Source: Blastococcus tunisiensis
Lineage (GTDB): Bacteria > Actinomycetota > Actinomycetes > Mycobacteriales > Geodermatophilaceae
Length of the DNA stretch: 64,000 nucleotides
Direction: 5' to 3'
NCBI RefSeq assembly: GCF_900112815.1
Contig: NZ_FOND01000001.1
Span: 94,816 to 158,815, forward strand
In this document: positions 17,916 through 27,278 of the stretch, piece after piece
Layout: every line of letters begins with the position of its first letter
Position numbering within the stretch: the first letter of the stretch is position 1
Notes under the pieces: generated by a model
The model's input: the letters and a program-made list of their open reading frames with translations, nothing else
What the model was told of the DNA's origin: nothing
Databases searched by the model: none
Program-made: the position numbers and the translations under genes

Positions 17916-18014
17916 GTGGGTTCTGTCATCAAGAAGCGGCGCAAGCGGATGGCGAAGAAGAAGCACCGCAAGCTGCTGAAGAAGACGCGCGTCCAGCGAC
18001 GCAACAAGAAGTGA
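17916..18014 (+). CDS. Small ribosomal protein bS22 (AURKAIP1/COX24 domain)
   Basis: This 32-residue, extremely basic protein reads [19 protein letters not shown] and ends TRVQRRNKK. It matches the actinobacterial bS22 protein seen in the mycobacterial small ribosomal subunit and the AURKAIP1/COX24 C-terminal domain. A GGGAG ribosome site lies 5 nt before the GTG. It is easily missed because of its size. M. tuberculosis has the same gene between the BldC-like protein and galE2, which supports the call. Confidence 0.9.
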   Translation: MGSVIKKRRKRMAKKKHRKLLKKTRVQRRNKK

Positions 18015-18024
18015 GCTGACGCTC

Positions 18025-19131
18025 GTGCCGCCCGCGGTGGTCCTCGTCACCGGCGTGAGCCGGTGGCTGGGGGGAGCGCTGGCGGCCGAGCTGGCGGCCG
18101 ACCCCTCGATCGGGCGGGTCATCGGCGTGGACACGGTGCCGCCGTCGCCGGAGATGCTCCGCCGGCTCGGGCGCACCGAGTTCGTGCGGGCCGACATCCG
18201 CAACCCGCTGATCAGCAAGGTCATCGCGGCGGCGTCGGTCGACACCGTCGTGCACATGAACATCAGCTCCACCCCGGCCGGGTCGGGTGGGCGCACGCCG
18301 ATGAAGGAACTCAACGTCATCGGCACCATGCAGCTGCTGGCGGCCTGCCAGCGGGCGCCGTCGCTGCGCCGGTTCGTCCTCAAGTCGACGAGTGCCGTCT
18401 ACGGGGCCTCCTCCCGCGACCCCGCCGTCTTCACCGAGGCCATGCAGGCGCGGGCCGTGCCCTCCGGCGGGTTCGCCCGGGACAGCGTCGACATCGAGGG
18501 CTACGTCCGGGCGTTCTCGCGCCGGCGTCCCGAGGTGGACGTGGCGATGCTGCGGTTCACCAACTTCATCGGCCCGCGGATCGACTCCCTGCTGACCGGC
18601 TTCTTCCGCATGCCCGTGGTCCCGACCGCCCTCGGTTACGACGCCCGCGTGCAGCTGCTGCACGAGGACGACGCCCTGGCCGTGCTGACCCGCGCGACGA
18701 CCGGCCCGTTCACCGGCACGGTCAACGTCGGCGGGGAGGGCACCCTGCTGCTCTCCCAGGCCATCCGCCGGCTGGGCCGGGTGCAGGTCCCGGTCCCCAC
18801 ACCCGCCCTCGGCTCGGTCGGCCGGGTGTCCCGGCGGTTCGGTTTCGTCGACTACTCCCCGGAGCAGATGCGGTTCCTCAACTTCGGGCGGGTCGTGGAC
18901 ACCACGGTCCTGCGCGAGGAGTTCGGCTACACCCCCCGCTACACGACGGAGGCCGCGCTGACCGACTACGCGCGCACCGTGCCGCCGGTGGTCTCGCCAC
19001 GGCTGGTCCACTCGGTGACCACGCGCGTCCGATCCGTGCTGGAGCAGGCCGGCGACACCGCCACCGCCGTCGGCGGGCGCCTCCGCCCGGCCCCGCCGGC
19101 CCCCGGCCTGCGAGCGGTGCGCGATGCCTGA
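18025..19131 (+). CDS. NAD-dependent epimerase/dehydratase family protein
   Basis: This 368-residue extended SDR starts with VVLVTGVSRWLGGALAAEL (a TGxxxxxG variant) and continues with an ADIRNP-type acidic motif, STSAVYG and a C-terminal substrate domain. The usual YxxxK pair is not obvious: the residues after DSVDIEGY lack a clear lysine at +4, so catalysis may be altered. M. tuberculosis annotates the syntenic gene galE2. It follows bS22 by 10 bp and overlaps the acyltransferase by 8 bp. Confidence 0.82.
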   Translation: MPPAVVLVTGVSRWLGGALAAELAADPSIGRVIGVDTVPPSPEMLRRLGRTEFVRADIRNPLISKVIAAASVDTVVHMNISSTPAGSGGRTPMKELNVIGTMQLLAACQRAPSLRRFVLKSTSAVYGASSRDPAVFTEAMQARAVPSGGFARDSVDIEGYVRAFSRRRPEVDVAMLRFTNFIGPRIDSLLTGFFRMPVVPTALGYDARVQLLHEDDALAVLTRATTGPFTGTVNVGGEGTLLLSQAIRRLGRVQVPVPTPALGSVGRVSRRFGFVDYSPEQMRFLNFGRVVDTTVLREEFGYTPRYTTEAALTDYARTVPPVVSPRLVHSVTTRVRSVLEQAGDTATAVGGRLRPAPPAPGLRAVRDA

Positions 19132-20032
19132 GGCGCGGGTCATCCCGCTCCGTCCCGACGACGACGAGCCCTACGTCCCCCCGGCGTCTCCGCCCGGCTG
19201 GGAGGAGCAGCTCGCCGGCGGGCTGGAGTTCCTGCGCCGCAGGTTGACGGGCGAGTACGAGACCGACGAGTTCGGCTTCGACCCCGACCTGACCGACCAC
19301 CTGCTGCTGCCGTTGCTGCGACCGCTGTACGACAGGTGGTTCCGCGTCGAGAGCCAGGGCCTGGAGAACGTCCCGTCCGAGGGCGGTGGCCTGGTGGTGG
19401 CCAACCACTCGGGCACCATCCCGGCCGACGCCCTGATGGCGACGGTCGCGCTGCACGACGACCACCCCGCCCGCAGGCGGCTGCGCCTGCTGGGTGCCGA
19501 CCTGGTCTTCGAGCTGCCCTTCATCGGCACGATGTCGCGCAAGATGGGGACGACGCTGGCCTGCAACGAGGACGCCGAGCGGCTGCTGACCAAGGGCGAG
19601 CTGGTCGGGGTGTTCCCCGAGGGGTTCAAGGGCATCGGCAAGCCCTTCCGCGAGCGGTACACCCTGCAGCGGTTCGGGCGCGGGGGTTTCGTCACAGCGG
19701 CTCTGCGGACCGGTGCCCCGATCATCCCGTGCGCCATCGTCGGCGCCGAGGAGATCTACCCGATGATCGGCAACGCCCGGACGGCGGCGCGTCTGCTCGG
19801 GCTGCCCTACCTGCCGATCACGCCGACCTTCCCGCTGCTCGGCCCCCTCGGACTGGTGCCGCTGCCGTCGAAGTGGCTGATCGCGTTCGGCGAGCCGATC
19901 GAGACGGCGTCCTACGGGCCGGCGGCGGCGGAGGACCCGATGCTGGTCTTCAACCTCACCGACCAGGTCCGCGAGACCATCCAGCACTCGCTGTACCAGC
20001 TGCTGCTGCAGCGGGACAGCGTCTTCGGCTGA
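19124..20032 (+). CDS. Lysophospholipid acyltransferase family (PlsC-like)
   Basis: This 302-residue protein has the acyltransferase block I as VANHSGTIPADAL (NHx4-5D variant) and block III FPEGFKGIGKPFRERY, followed by IIPCAIVGAEE. An N-terminal charged segment precedes the domain and there is no clear membrane helix, suggesting peripheral attachment. It probably acylates a phospholipid or glycolipid acceptor. Overlap with the epimerase gene and synteny with M. tuberculosis suggest a shared envelope-lipid role, unproven. Confidence 0.85.
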   Translation: MPEARVIPLRPDDDEPYVPPASPPGWEEQLAGGLEFLRRRLTGEYETDEFGFDPDLTDHLLLPLLRPLYDRWFRVESQGLENVPSEGGGLVVANHSGTIPADALMATVALHDDHPARRRLRLLGADLVFELPFIGTMSRKMGTTLACNEDAERLLTKGELVGVFPEGFKGIGKPFRERYTLQRFGRGGFVTAALRTGAPIIPCAIVGAEEIYPMIGNARTAARLLGLPYLPITPTFPLLGPLGLVPLPSKWLIAFGEPIETASYGPAAAEDPMLVFNLTDQVRETIQHSLYQLLLQRDSVFG

Positions 20033-20059
20033 GCCCGGACGAGTGGCCCCGGAGGACCG

Positions 20060-20977
20060 TCAGAACGGGAACTTCTCGCGCCGGCGCAGGGCGATCGCGC
20101 CGCCGACCACCCCGCCGGTGAGCGCCGCCGCGGCCACGGTCGGGACGCCGATCCGCGCGGCCTTGCGCCCGGTGCGGTAGTCGCGGATGGTCCAGCCCCG
20201 GGCCCGGGCGATCGCGCGGAGCTCCGTGTCGGGGTTGACCGCCACCGCGGTGCCCACGAGCGAGAGCATCGGCAGGTCGTTGGCGGAATCGCTGTAGGCG
20301 GTGCAGCGGCTCAGGTCCAGACCCTCGCGCTCGGCGAGCGCCAGCACCGCCTCGGCCTTGGCCGGCCCGTGCATGAGCTCTCCGACGAGCCGGCCGGTGT
20401 ACCTGCCGTCGACGACCTCGGCGACGGTGCCCAGGGCTCCGGTGAGCCCCAGCCGGCTGGCGATGATCGAGGCCAGCTCGACCGGCGTGGCCGTCACCAG
20501 CCAGACCCGTTGCCCGGAGTCGAGGTGCTGCTGGGCCAGCGCCCGAGTCCCGGCCCAGATCCGGTCGGCCATGAGCTCGTCGTAGATCTCCTCGCTGGCC
20601 TGCACGATCTCCGCCACCGGGCGGTCGGCGACGAAGGCCAGCGCGTTCTCCCGGATGGTCAGCATGTCGTCGGGGTCGCCCTCGTTGCCGCCGATGCGGA
20701 ACTTCGCCTGCTGCCAGACGAACCCGAGCATGTCGCGGTTGGAGAAGTACTTCCGGGCGGCCAGCCCGCGGGCGAACCAGAAGAGCGAGGCGCCCATCAT
20801 CATCGTGTTGTCCACGTCGAAGAAGGCGGCCGCGGTCGGGTCCGGGTGCACCGCAGGAGGGGCCGCCACCTCGGCCGCGGCGGCCGAGGCGGCACCGGCG
20901 ACGTGGGCGCGGGTCTCCTCGTCCGTCCGGGCGTCGGGGCCGGCCGGACGGCGGCCGCGGAACGGCACTCGCGGCAC
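20060..20977 (-). CDS. HAD-IB family phosphatase (SerB1-like)
   Basis: This protein of about 305 residues has the HAD motif [14 protein letters not shown], motif II VTATP, the lysine in HGPAKAEAV and motif [14 protein letters not shown] hydrophobic segment near the C-terminus ([20 protein letters not shown]) may anchor it. The HAD-IB group includes phosphoserine phosphatase and PGP1-type lipid phosphatases; position next to PlsC favours a lipid role. The GTG at 20977 has GGGAGG 6 nt upstream; a longer start at 21004 is possible. Confidence 0.87.
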   Translation of the reverse strand: MPRVPFRGRRPAGPDARTDEETRAHVAGAASAAAAEVAAPPAVHPDPTAAAFFDVDNTMMMGASLFWFARGLAARKYFSNRDMLGFVWQQAKFRIGGNEGDPDDMLTIRENALAFVADRPVAEIVQASEEIYDELMADRIWAGTRALAQQHLDSGQRVWLVTATPVELASIIASRLGLTGALGTVAEVVDGRYTGRLVGELMHGPAKAEAVLALAEREGLDLSRCTAYSDSANDLPMLSLVGTAVAVNPDTELRAIARARGWTIRDYRTGRKAARIGVPTVAAAALTGGVVGGAIALRRREKFPF

Positions 20978-21006
20978 GACGGGACCTCCCAGCGATCGAC
21001 TCACAC

Positions 21007-21024
21007 CCGGGCTCGCGAGCCCGG
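21007..21024. repeat. Perfect 18-bp palindrome before the SerB1-like gene
   Basis: CCGGGCTCGCGAGCCCGG is a perfect palindrome lying between the end of the DUF5667 gene and the SerB1-like gene, both on the minus strand. A TAGGGT -10-like hexamer for the SerB1-like gene lies just upstream (minus strand). It could be an operator, a cruciform, or the terminator of the DUF5667 gene. Confidence 0.5.
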
Positions 21025-21059
21025 CGCCCCGACCCTAGCGGGACCCGTGCACCCGGGAC

Positions 21060-22172
21060 CTACGGGCCGCAGCCGATCGTCACCAGGGGTGGCGCGCACA
21101 CCTCGATGGGGCCCAGGGGCGGCAGCTTGATGATCGGTGGCGGGGTGCTCTGCCCACCACCGCCGCCCCCGCCCACGGGCAGCGTGGGGAGCGGCAGGGT
21201 CGGCACCCGCGGCGTCGTCGGCGCCGGGGCCGGGGCGCCCGGGGTCGGCACACCACCCTCGGCGGGCGGGCTCGGCGCCGGCGTCGCGGCCGGGGGAGGG
21301 GTGTTCTCCGGGGCGGGGGCCTCGGGCACGGCGCCGGGAGTGGCGCCGCCCTCCTCGGCCGTCCCGGGCGGCGCGGGCGGCGCCGGCTCGGGAGCGGGGC
21401 AGGGAGCGGGCACCGGGCCGAGGGCATCGGACCCGGCGACGGAGGGGCCGGCCGGGCAGAGCAGGGCGGTCTGCAGGCCGTCGGTGCGTGTGCCGATCTG
21501 GGCCAGCAGCGCCATCGACCGCCCGACGGCGTCGGCCGCCTCCTCGGGGACCAGGGGCTGGAGCGCGGTCAGCTCACCGGCCTGGCCGGCGGCCCACCGG
21601 GCCAGCCGGTCCAGCGGCTGGGCCCCGGCCGAGTCGACCGCCTGCCGGGTCAACCAGGCCGCACCGTCGGCGGTGTGCTCGTCCATCGCCCGCAGGGTCT
21701 CGACCACGAGGGCCGGCTCGGCCCCGCCGGCCGGGCGGCCCTCGCCGACCAGGTCGGCGACCTCGTCGAGCCGGGTGCGGGCGAACTCCAGCAGCGTCTG
21801 GCCGCGCGAGTCCCCGGCCAGGGCGAGCTGGGTCTGCTCCGTGCCGCGCTTGAGGTCGTAGAGGACGTCACCGGGCCGGGCGCCGTCGGCGACGGCGACC
21901 AGGCCGGCCAGGGCCGTCACGGTCATCGCCGCGCCGGCGAGGCCGGCGGTGAACCGGGCCCGCCACCGGGACGGGGCGACGTCGGGGGCGCGGACGGCCA
22001 GGACGCGCTGCAGCCCGGAGGCGGCAGCGGGCTCGGGCGTGCGGACGGCGGCCATCGCGACCAGGCGGGCGCGGGTCCGGGCCTGGAAGTCGGGGTCGGG
22101 CTCGCCGTCGAGGCCCGGGGCGAGCCGGTGCAGCCGCGCGACGAGGGCGTCCTCGCGGTCGTGCACGCTCAC
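21060..22172 (-). CDS. DUF5667 membrane protein, probable anti-sigma factor (RsbN-like)
   Basis: This 370-residue protein has an acidic N-terminal domain (about 1-65), one transmembrane helix (about 72-95, FTAGLAGAAMTVTALAGLVAV), the DUF5667 block DGARPGDVLYDLKRGTEQTQL and a long extracytoplasmic Pro/Ala/Gly-rich tail ending in a Cys pair. DUF5667 is the domain of RsbN, the anti-sigma of BldN in Streptomyces. The gene follows a BldN-like sigma gene on the same strand by 115 bp, which fits that pairing. GGAGG precedes the GTG. Confidence 0.82.
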   Translation of the reverse strand: MSVHDREDALVARLHRLAPGLDGEPDPDFQARTRARLVAMAAVRTPEPAAASGLQRVLAVRAPDVAPSRWRARFTAGLAGAAMTVTALAGLVAVADGARPGDVLYDLKRGTEQTQLALAGDSRGQTLLEFARTRLDEVADLVGEGRPAGGAEPALVVETLRAMDEHTADGAAWLTRQAVDSAGAQPLDRLARWAAGQAGELTALQPLVPEEAADAVGRSMALLAQIGTRTDGLQTALLCPAGPSVAGSDALGPVPAPCPAPEPAPPAPPGTAEEGGATPGAVPEAPAPENTPPPAATPAPSPPAEGGVPTPGAPAPAPTTPRVPTLPLPTLPVGGGGGGGQSTPPPIIKLPPLGPIEVCAPPLVTIGCGP

Positions 22173-22287
22173 CTGGGTCCTCCGGACGTCGATCCCGCGA
22201 GGAGGCCATCCACCGGCGCACCCCGCTGCACCCGATCCAACGACGGCCCACGGTATTCGGTTACGGCCCCGACTATCGGTGTTCCGC

Positions 22288-22998
22288 TCATCGCAGACCG
22301 TCCGGCAGGAGCCCCGCCAGCCGGCGGACCGCCCGGTGCTGGAGCGCCTTGATGGCGCCGTCCTTCTTGCCCATGATCTCGGCGGTCTCCGACACCGACA
22401 GGCCGTGGATGAACCGCAGCACGATGCACTCCTGCTGCTCGCTGCCGAGCTGCTGCACGCAGGCCAGCAGCTCGCGGTTGGTCAGGTGCGCGACCACCGC
22501 GTCCTCCGGCCCGTCGGTCGCCCGGTCGGCGTCGCGCATGTCCGCGGTGCTGACCTCCAGCCGGTACCGGCTGCTCTTCACGTGGTCCAGCACGATGTTG
22601 CGGGCGATCGTGACCAGCCAGGCGCCCACGTCGCGCCCCTGGAAGGACAGCGAGTCGATCCGGCGCAGCGCCCGGACGAAGGTCTCGCTGGTGATGTCCT
22701 CGGCGGTGGCCCGGTCGCCGACGCGGTAGTAGACGTAGCGGTGGACCATCGACACGTAGTGGTCGTAGAGCCGGCCGAACGCCTCGGCGTCACCGGCCTG
22801 GGCCCGGCGCACGAGATCCCAGACGTCGATGCCCTCGGTGCCGGCCTCCGGGGCCGGGACCGCCTCCGCCCGCGCGTGCGGGATCGGCCGGGGGTGCGGA
22901 CGGGGGGACGGCCGCGGGCGCGGGGACGGCGACGGGCGGCGCTCCCCTGTCGGGGGTGCCGCGGCAGGGGACCGCTCCGCATCCAGGGGACGGGGCAT
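22288..22998 (-). CDS. ECF RNA polymerase sigma factor, BldN-like
   Basis: This 236-residue ECF sigma factor has region 2 (about 75-145: FGRLYDHYVSMVHRYVYYRVGD, AEDITSETFVRALRRI in short motifs) and region 4 (about 170-230: LGSEQQECIVLRFIHGLSVSETAEIMGKK). The first 55 residues are a Pro/Arg/Ser-rich extension; BldN also carries an N-terminal pro-region. The ATG at 22998 has GAGGAGG about 10 nt upstream. With the DUF5667 gene behind it, a BldN-RsbN-type switch is likely; targets are unknown. Confidence 0.88.
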   Translation of the reverse strand: MPRPLDAERSPAAAPPTGERRPSPSPRPRPSPRPHPRPIPHARAEAVPAPEAGTEGIDVWDLVRRAQAGDAEAFGRLYDHYVSMVHRYVYYRVGDRATAEDITSETFVRALRRIDSLSFQGRDVGAWLVTIARNIVLDHVKSSRYRLEVSTADMRDADRATDGPEDAVVAHLTNRELLACVQQLGSEQQECIVLRFIHGLSVSETAEIMGKKDGAIKALQHRAVRRLAGLLPDGLR

Positions 22999-23197
22999 GC
23001 GGGCGATCGACCTCCTCGGCAGCCCGCGTACCTGGACGTCTTCCCCCGGCGCGCCCGGCGGGGAACGGGCGCGCGATGCTGCAGGGCCGGCCCCATGGTG
23101 ACAACATCGCCCCAGCCCGTCCACGCCAGCCTGCCGGATGGCCCGCACTCGTGCCTCCCGGCGGCCGGCGACAAGCACCAGCTCCATCGGAGGAGAT

Positions 23198-24805
23198 GTG
23201 GAACAGGCAGGCACGTCCCTGGCCGAGCTCGTGCGGGCCGCTGCCCGGCGCCGCCCCGACGCGCCGGCGGTGGTGGCCGGGGAGCAGCGGCTGACCTGGG
23301 CGGAGCTCGACGCCGCCGTCGACCGGGCCGCGGCCGGGTTCGCCGGGCACGGACTCACCCCGGGCGACCGGGTGGCCATCCAGCTCCCCAACGGGCTGCC
23401 CTGGCTGCGCGCCGCGCTCGGCGCCCTGCGGGCGGGGCTGGTCGTGGTCCCGGTGAACACCGCCTACACCGACCCGGAACTCGAGTTCGTCCTGACCGAC
23501 TCCGGCGCCCGCCTGCTGGTGACGGCCGGGAACCGGCCGCCGGTCGCCGGCGTGCCCGTGTGCCCGGGGCCGCCGGAGGCCGACGGCCCACCGCCGGAGG
23601 TGGTGGTGGACCCGGCCGGGCCGTCGTTCCTGGCCTACACCAGCGGGACGACGGGGCGCCCCCGCGGCGCCGTCCTCCCCGCCGCCGCGTTGCGCGCCAA
23701 CCAGGAGCAGTGCCTGGCGATGACGCCGCCGCCGGTCCGCGAGGACGACCGGGTGCTCCTGGTCCTCCCGCTGTTCCACGTGTACGGCCTCAACGCCGGG
23801 TTCGGCCTGGTGGCGGCCACCGGTGCCTGCGCCGTGCTGCAGGAGACCTTCGACCCCCGCGCATCGCTGGCCCTGATGGCCGAGGAGCAGGTGACGGCGG
23901 TGCCGGGCGCGCCGCCGATGTACCAGGCCTGGCTGGCACTCGCCGACGCGATGAATCTCGAGGATCCCAGCCACCCCGACGCCGACCTGCGCCGCGGTTT
24001 CGCCGCCATGCGGATGGCCTCCTCCGGCGCCGCGCCGCTCCCGGAGGACGTCTGGGCGGCCATGCGGGACCGGGCCGCGGTGACGGTCTGGGAGGGCTAC
24101 GGGCTGACCGAGGCCTCGCCCGTGGTGGCCAGCACGCTGGCCACGGGCCGGCCCAAGCCGAACTGCATCGGCGGGGCCCTCCCCGGGGTGGAGCTGGAGC
24201 TGCGGGACACGGCCGTGACCTCGGAGGAGGACCTCGACGACCGGGCCGAGGACGAGCAGCTGGAGGGCCCGGGGGAGATCTGGATCCGCGGCGCCAACCT
24301 CTTCGCCGGCTACTGGCCGGACGGCGCCGACGGCCCGGACGCCGACGGCTGGCTGGGCACCGGCGACCTGGCCTACCGCGACGCAGACGGCGACCTGCAC
24401 CTGGTCGACCGCCGCAGCGACCTGATCCTGGTCAGCGGTTTCAACGTCTACCCGGCCGAGGTCGAGCGCGTGCTCGACGCCCACCCCGCGGTCGCCGAGA
24501 GCGCCGTCATCGGGGTGCCCGACGCGACGACCGGCGCCGCGGTCCGCGCCGTCGTCGTCGTCCGGCCGGGGGAGCGGCTGGCCGTCGAGGAGCTGCGGGC
24601 GCACGCGGCGGAGTCGCTGGCCCGGTACAAGGTGCCGACCTCGGTGCACTTCCTGCCCGCGCTGCCGCACTCGCTGACCGGGAAGGTCAGCCGGGCCCGC
24701 CTCCGGGAACTGGGGCTCACCGGGGAGGGCGACGGCGCAGGGGCCGAGGAAGCGGTGGCCGAGGGCGCGGTGGCCGGGGACGCGGAGGGGCCATCCGGTG
24801 GCTGA
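23198..24805 (+). CDS. Acyl-CoA synthetase (AMP-forming)
   Basis: This 535-residue adenylating enzyme shows motif A8 region YTSGTTGRPRG (about 147), LPLFHVYGLN, VWEGYGLTEASPV, WLGTGDLAYRD and the C-terminal catalytic lysine in SLTGKVSRARL. It should activate a carboxylic acid, most likely a fatty or short-chain acid, to its CoA thioester. The substrate is not predictable from motifs. GGAGG lies 4 nt before the GTG. It is divergent from the sigma factor and its end overlaps the glutaredoxin gene. Confidence 0.9.
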   Translation: MEQAGTSLAELVRAAARRRPDAPAVVAGEQRLTWAELDAAVDRAAAGFAGHGLTPGDRVAIQLPNGLPWLRAALGALRAGLVVVPVNTAYTDPELEFVLTDSGARLLVTAGNRPPVAGVPVCPGPPEADGPPPEVVVDPAGPSFLAYTSGTTGRPRGAVLPAAALRANQEQCLAMTPPPVREDDRVLLVLPLFHVYGLNAGFGLVAATGACAVLQETFDPRASLALMAEEQVTAVPGAPPMYQAWLALADAMNLEDPSHPDADLRRGFAAMRMASSGAAPLPEDVWAAMRDRAAVTVWEGYGLTEASPVVASTLATGRPKPNCIGGALPGVELELRDTAVTSEEDLDDRAEDEQLEGPGEIWIRGANLFAGYWPDGADGPDADGWLGTGDLAYRDADGDLHLVDRRSDLILVSGFNVYPAEVERVLDAHPAVAESAVIGVPDATTGAAVRAVVVVRPGERLAVEELRAHAAESLARYKVPTSVHFLPALPHSLTGKVSRARLRELGLTGEGDGAGAEEAVAEGAVAGDAEGPSGG

Positions 24806-25049
24806 CGACGCCGCGCGCCTCCAGCTGCTCACCCGGGCCGGGTGCCACCTGTGCGAGGTGGCCGCCGAGACCGTGTCCCGGATCGGCGCCGAGGCCGGCC
24901 TGGTCCCGGAAGCGGTGGACGTCGACGCCGACCCGGAGCTGCGGGCCGAGTACGGCGACCGGGTCCCGGTGGTGCTGCTCGACGGCCGCGAGCACTCCTA
25001 CTTCACCGTGGACGTCGTCCGGCTGCGGCGGGACCTGGGCATCACCTGA
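24798..25049 (+). CDS. Glutaredoxin family protein
   Basis: This 83-residue thioredoxin-fold protein has the redox motif CHLC at residues 16-19 (RAGCHLCEVAAE) and a cis-proline in DRVPVVLLDG. M. tuberculosis has a similar gene just before hemA. In a mycothiol-using organism it may be mycoredoxin- or DUF836-like rather than glutathione-dependent. The GTG start overlaps the acyl-CoA synthetase stop by 8 bp. Confidence 0.88.
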   Translation: MADDAARLQLLTRAGCHLCEVAAETVSRIGAEAGLVPEAVDVDADPELRAEYGDRVPVVLLDGREHSYFTVDVVRLRRDLGIT

Positions 25050-25146
25050 GCCCTCGACCGGCGCCGGACCGGGGGTGGTTAGGGTGGTCTCCACCACAGC
25101 GCCACCCGTACGGGCCGGTCAGCGGGCTCCCGGGTGCCCGGCGACT

Positions 25147-25164
25147 TTGTTCCTGCGTTCACAA
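25147..25164. promoter_or_regulatory. Rex operator over the rex-hem promoter
   Basis: TTGTTCCTGCGTTCACAA matches the Streptomyces-type Rex operator TTGTGAAN4TTCACAA with three mismatches in the left arm and a perfect right arm. Its left end TTGTTC (25147-25152) is also a -35 candidate, 17 bp before TACCGT (25170-25175). Rex bound here would block RNA polymerase, giving autoregulation by NADH/NAD+. Confidence 0.75.
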
Positions 25165-25254
25165 GCGGCTACCGTGGCGAACGCGGGCGATCCTGCGCCC
25201 GCGTCCCCTGATCCCCGCGCCCCGGACTACGGGCGCGACCGCTGTGGAGAGCCC

Positions 25255-25932
25255 GTGATCCAGCCGCGGCCCCGGACGATCCCGGAGGCCACCGTCGCCC
25301 GTCTGGCGGTCTACCTCCGGGTGCTGACCGCTCTGGGCGACGGCGGCCGGAGCACCGTCTCCTCCGGCGAGCTGGCCGCGGCCGCCGGCGTCAACCCGGC
25401 GGGCCTGCGCAAGGACCTCTCCCACCTCGGACCCTGCGGCGTCCGCGGTGTCGGGTACGAGGTGGCGACCCTGCACGACCGCATCTCCCGGGTGCTCGGC
25501 GTCGAGCGCTCGCGCGGCTGCGTCCTGGTCGGCATGGGCAACCTCGGGTCGGCGCTGGCCGACTACGCCGGCTTCGGCACGCGCGGGTTCGAGTTCGTCG
25601 GCCTGTTCGACGCCGCCCCCGACCGGGTCGGCCAGTCGATCGGCGGGCACACCGTGCAGCCGATGGACGCGCTCGACGAGGTCGTCGCCGCGACGCAGGC
25701 CTCCATCGGGGTCATCACGACACCGGCCGAGGTGGCCCAGTCGGTCTGCGACCGGCTGGCCAGGGCCGGGGTGAGGAGCATCTTGAACTTCGCGCCGGTC
25801 CCGCTCGCCGCGCCCCCCGGGGTCGACGTCCGCAAGGTCGACCTGTCCGTGGAGCTGCAGGTGCTGGCGTTCCTGGGCCAGCAGCGGCTGGGTGCTGCGG
25901 CGCCGCTGGCACCCGTCGAGGAGCCCGCGTGA
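25255..25932 (+). CDS. rex: Redox-sensing transcriptional repressor Rex
   Basis: Rex senses the NADH/NAD+ ratio and represses respiratory genes when NAD+ is high. The 225-residue product has an N-terminal winged helix (about 10-75: SSGELAAAAGVNPAGLRKDLSHLG) and a Rossmann domain with VLVGMGNLGSALADY and DAAPDRVG, plus a C-terminal dimerisation helix. GGAGAG precedes the GTG at 25255. The stop overlaps hemA (GTGA), forming the rex-hemACD arrangement known from Streptomyces. A matching operator lies upstream. Confidence 0.95.
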   Translation: MIQPRPRTIPEATVARLAVYLRVLTALGDGGRSTVSSGELAAAAGVNPAGLRKDLSHLGPCGVRGVGYEVATLHDRISRVLGVERSRGCVLVGMGNLGSALADYAGFGTRGFEFVGLFDAAPDRVGQSIGGHTVQPMDALDEVVAATQASIGVITTPAEVAQSVCDRLARAGVRSILNFAPVPLAAPPGVDVRKVDLSVELQVLAFLGQQRLGAAAPLAPVEEPA

Positions 25933-27278
25933 GCCTCCTCGCGGTGGGCGTGTCCCACCAGACGGCCCCCGTGGCGCTGCTCGAGCAGTTCGCCATGGGC
26001 CACGACGACCGGGTGAAGGCCCTGCACGAGCTCGTCGAGAGCGTGCACGTCGGTGAGGCGCTCGTGCTGGCGACCTGCAACCGGATCGAGGTCTTCGCCG
26101 AGGTGGAGAAGTTCCACGGCGGCGTGAGCGACGTCAGCCGGGTGCTCGCCCGCCAGGCCGGTGCCACGGTGGAGGAGCTGTCCCCCTACGTCACCGTGCA
26201 CTACGAGGACCAGGCGGTGGCCCACCTGTTCACCGTCGCCGCGGGGCTGGACTCCATGGTCGTCGGCGAGACGCAGGTGCTGGGCCAGCTGCGCGCCGCC
26301 TACGCCCTCGCCCGGCAGGAGGGCACGGTCGGCCGCGCCCTGCACCCGGTGGCCCAGCGCGCCCTGCGGGTCGGCAAGCGGGTGCACACCGAGACCGGCA
26401 TCGACCGGGCCGGGGCCTCTCTCGTCTCCGTCGCCCTGGATCGCGCCGAGGAGTCGATCGGACGCCTCGAGGGGCGCCGCGTCCTCGTGGTCGGCGCCGG
26501 CTCCATGGGGGCGCTCGCGGCGACGACGCTGGCCCGCCGCGGGGCCGCGGTCGTCGTCAGCACCCGTACCCGGGCGCACGCGGCGCGGCTGGCCACGGCC
26601 GTCGGCGGCCGCGCGGCCGACCTCGCCGAGCTGCCCGAGGAGCTCGCCGCGGCCGACGCACTGGTCACCTGCACGGGCGCGACGGGCCTGGTCGTCGGCA
26701 CCGACGTGGTGTCCGTGGCGATGGCGGGCCGCGGCGAGCGGCCGCTGGCCGTCGTGGACCTGGCCCTGCCCCGGGACGTCGACCCCGGCGTGGCCGCGCT
26801 GCCCGGCGTGCACGTCGTCGACCTCGCACTGCTCCAGGGCGAACGGTCCTCGACCCCCGGCCGGCCGACCGCCGGGCCGGTCGCGGCCGACGACATCGCC
26901 GCCGCGCACGCCCTCGTGGAGGCCGAGACCGCGCTGCTCCGCGCCGAGCGGCAGGCCGCCGAGGTCGCCCCGACGGTGTCGGCGCTGCGCACCCAGGCGG
27001 CCGAGGTCGTCGACGCCGAGCTGCTGCGGCTGTCCAGCCGGCTGCCCGACCTCGACGCCCGCGCCCGCGCCGAGATCGCCCGAACCGTCCGCCGCGTGGT
27101 GGACAAGCTGCTGCACGAGCCCACCGTGCGGGTGAAGGAGCTGGCCGCCACCCCGGGCGAGACCGACTACGCCGGCGCCCTCCGCGCGCTGTTCGGGCTC
27201 GGCATCGACTCGCCGGTCGAGGACCTCGCCGACGCGGTGACCGTCGACCCGGACCTGCGGACGGAGGAGGCGTCATGA
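25929..27278 (+). CDS. hemA: Glutamyl-tRNA reductase
   Basis: HemA reduces glutamyl-tRNA(Glu) to glutamate-1-semialdehyde, the committed step of C5 haem synthesis. The 449-residue enzyme has the catalytic Cys50 in [12 protein letters not shown], the His in [24 protein letters not shown], a Rossmann domain ([13 protein letters not shown]) and a C-terminal dimerisation helix. It overlaps rex by GTGA and hemC by ATGA, so redox-controlled transcription should reach it directly. Confidence 0.97.
   Translation: MSLLAVGVSHQTAPVALLEQFAMGHDDRVKALHELVESVHVGEALVLATCNRIEVFAEVEKFHGGVSDVSRVLARQAGATVEELSPYVTVHYEDQAVAHLFTVAAGLDSMVVGETQVLGQLRAAYALARQEGTVGRALHPVAQRALRVGKRVHTETGIDRAGASLVSVALDRAEESIGRLEGRRVLVVGAGSMGALAATTLARRGAAVVVSTRTRAHAARLATAVGGRAADLAELPEELAAADALVTCTGATGLVVGTDVVSVAMAGRGERPLAVVDLALPRDVDPGVAALPGVHVVDLALLQGERSSTPGRPTAGPVAADDIAAAHALVEAETALLRAERQAAEVAPTVSALRTQAAEVVDAELLRLSSRLPDLDARARAEIARTVRRVVDKLLHEPTVRVKELAATPGETDYAGALRALFGLGIDSPVEDLADAVTVDPDLRTEEAS

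Noticed and set aside
22829-23101. Short plus-strand frame opposite the sigma factor N-terminus
   Set aside because: It is Arg/Gly low complexity produced by the Pro/Arg-rich sigma extension on the other strand.
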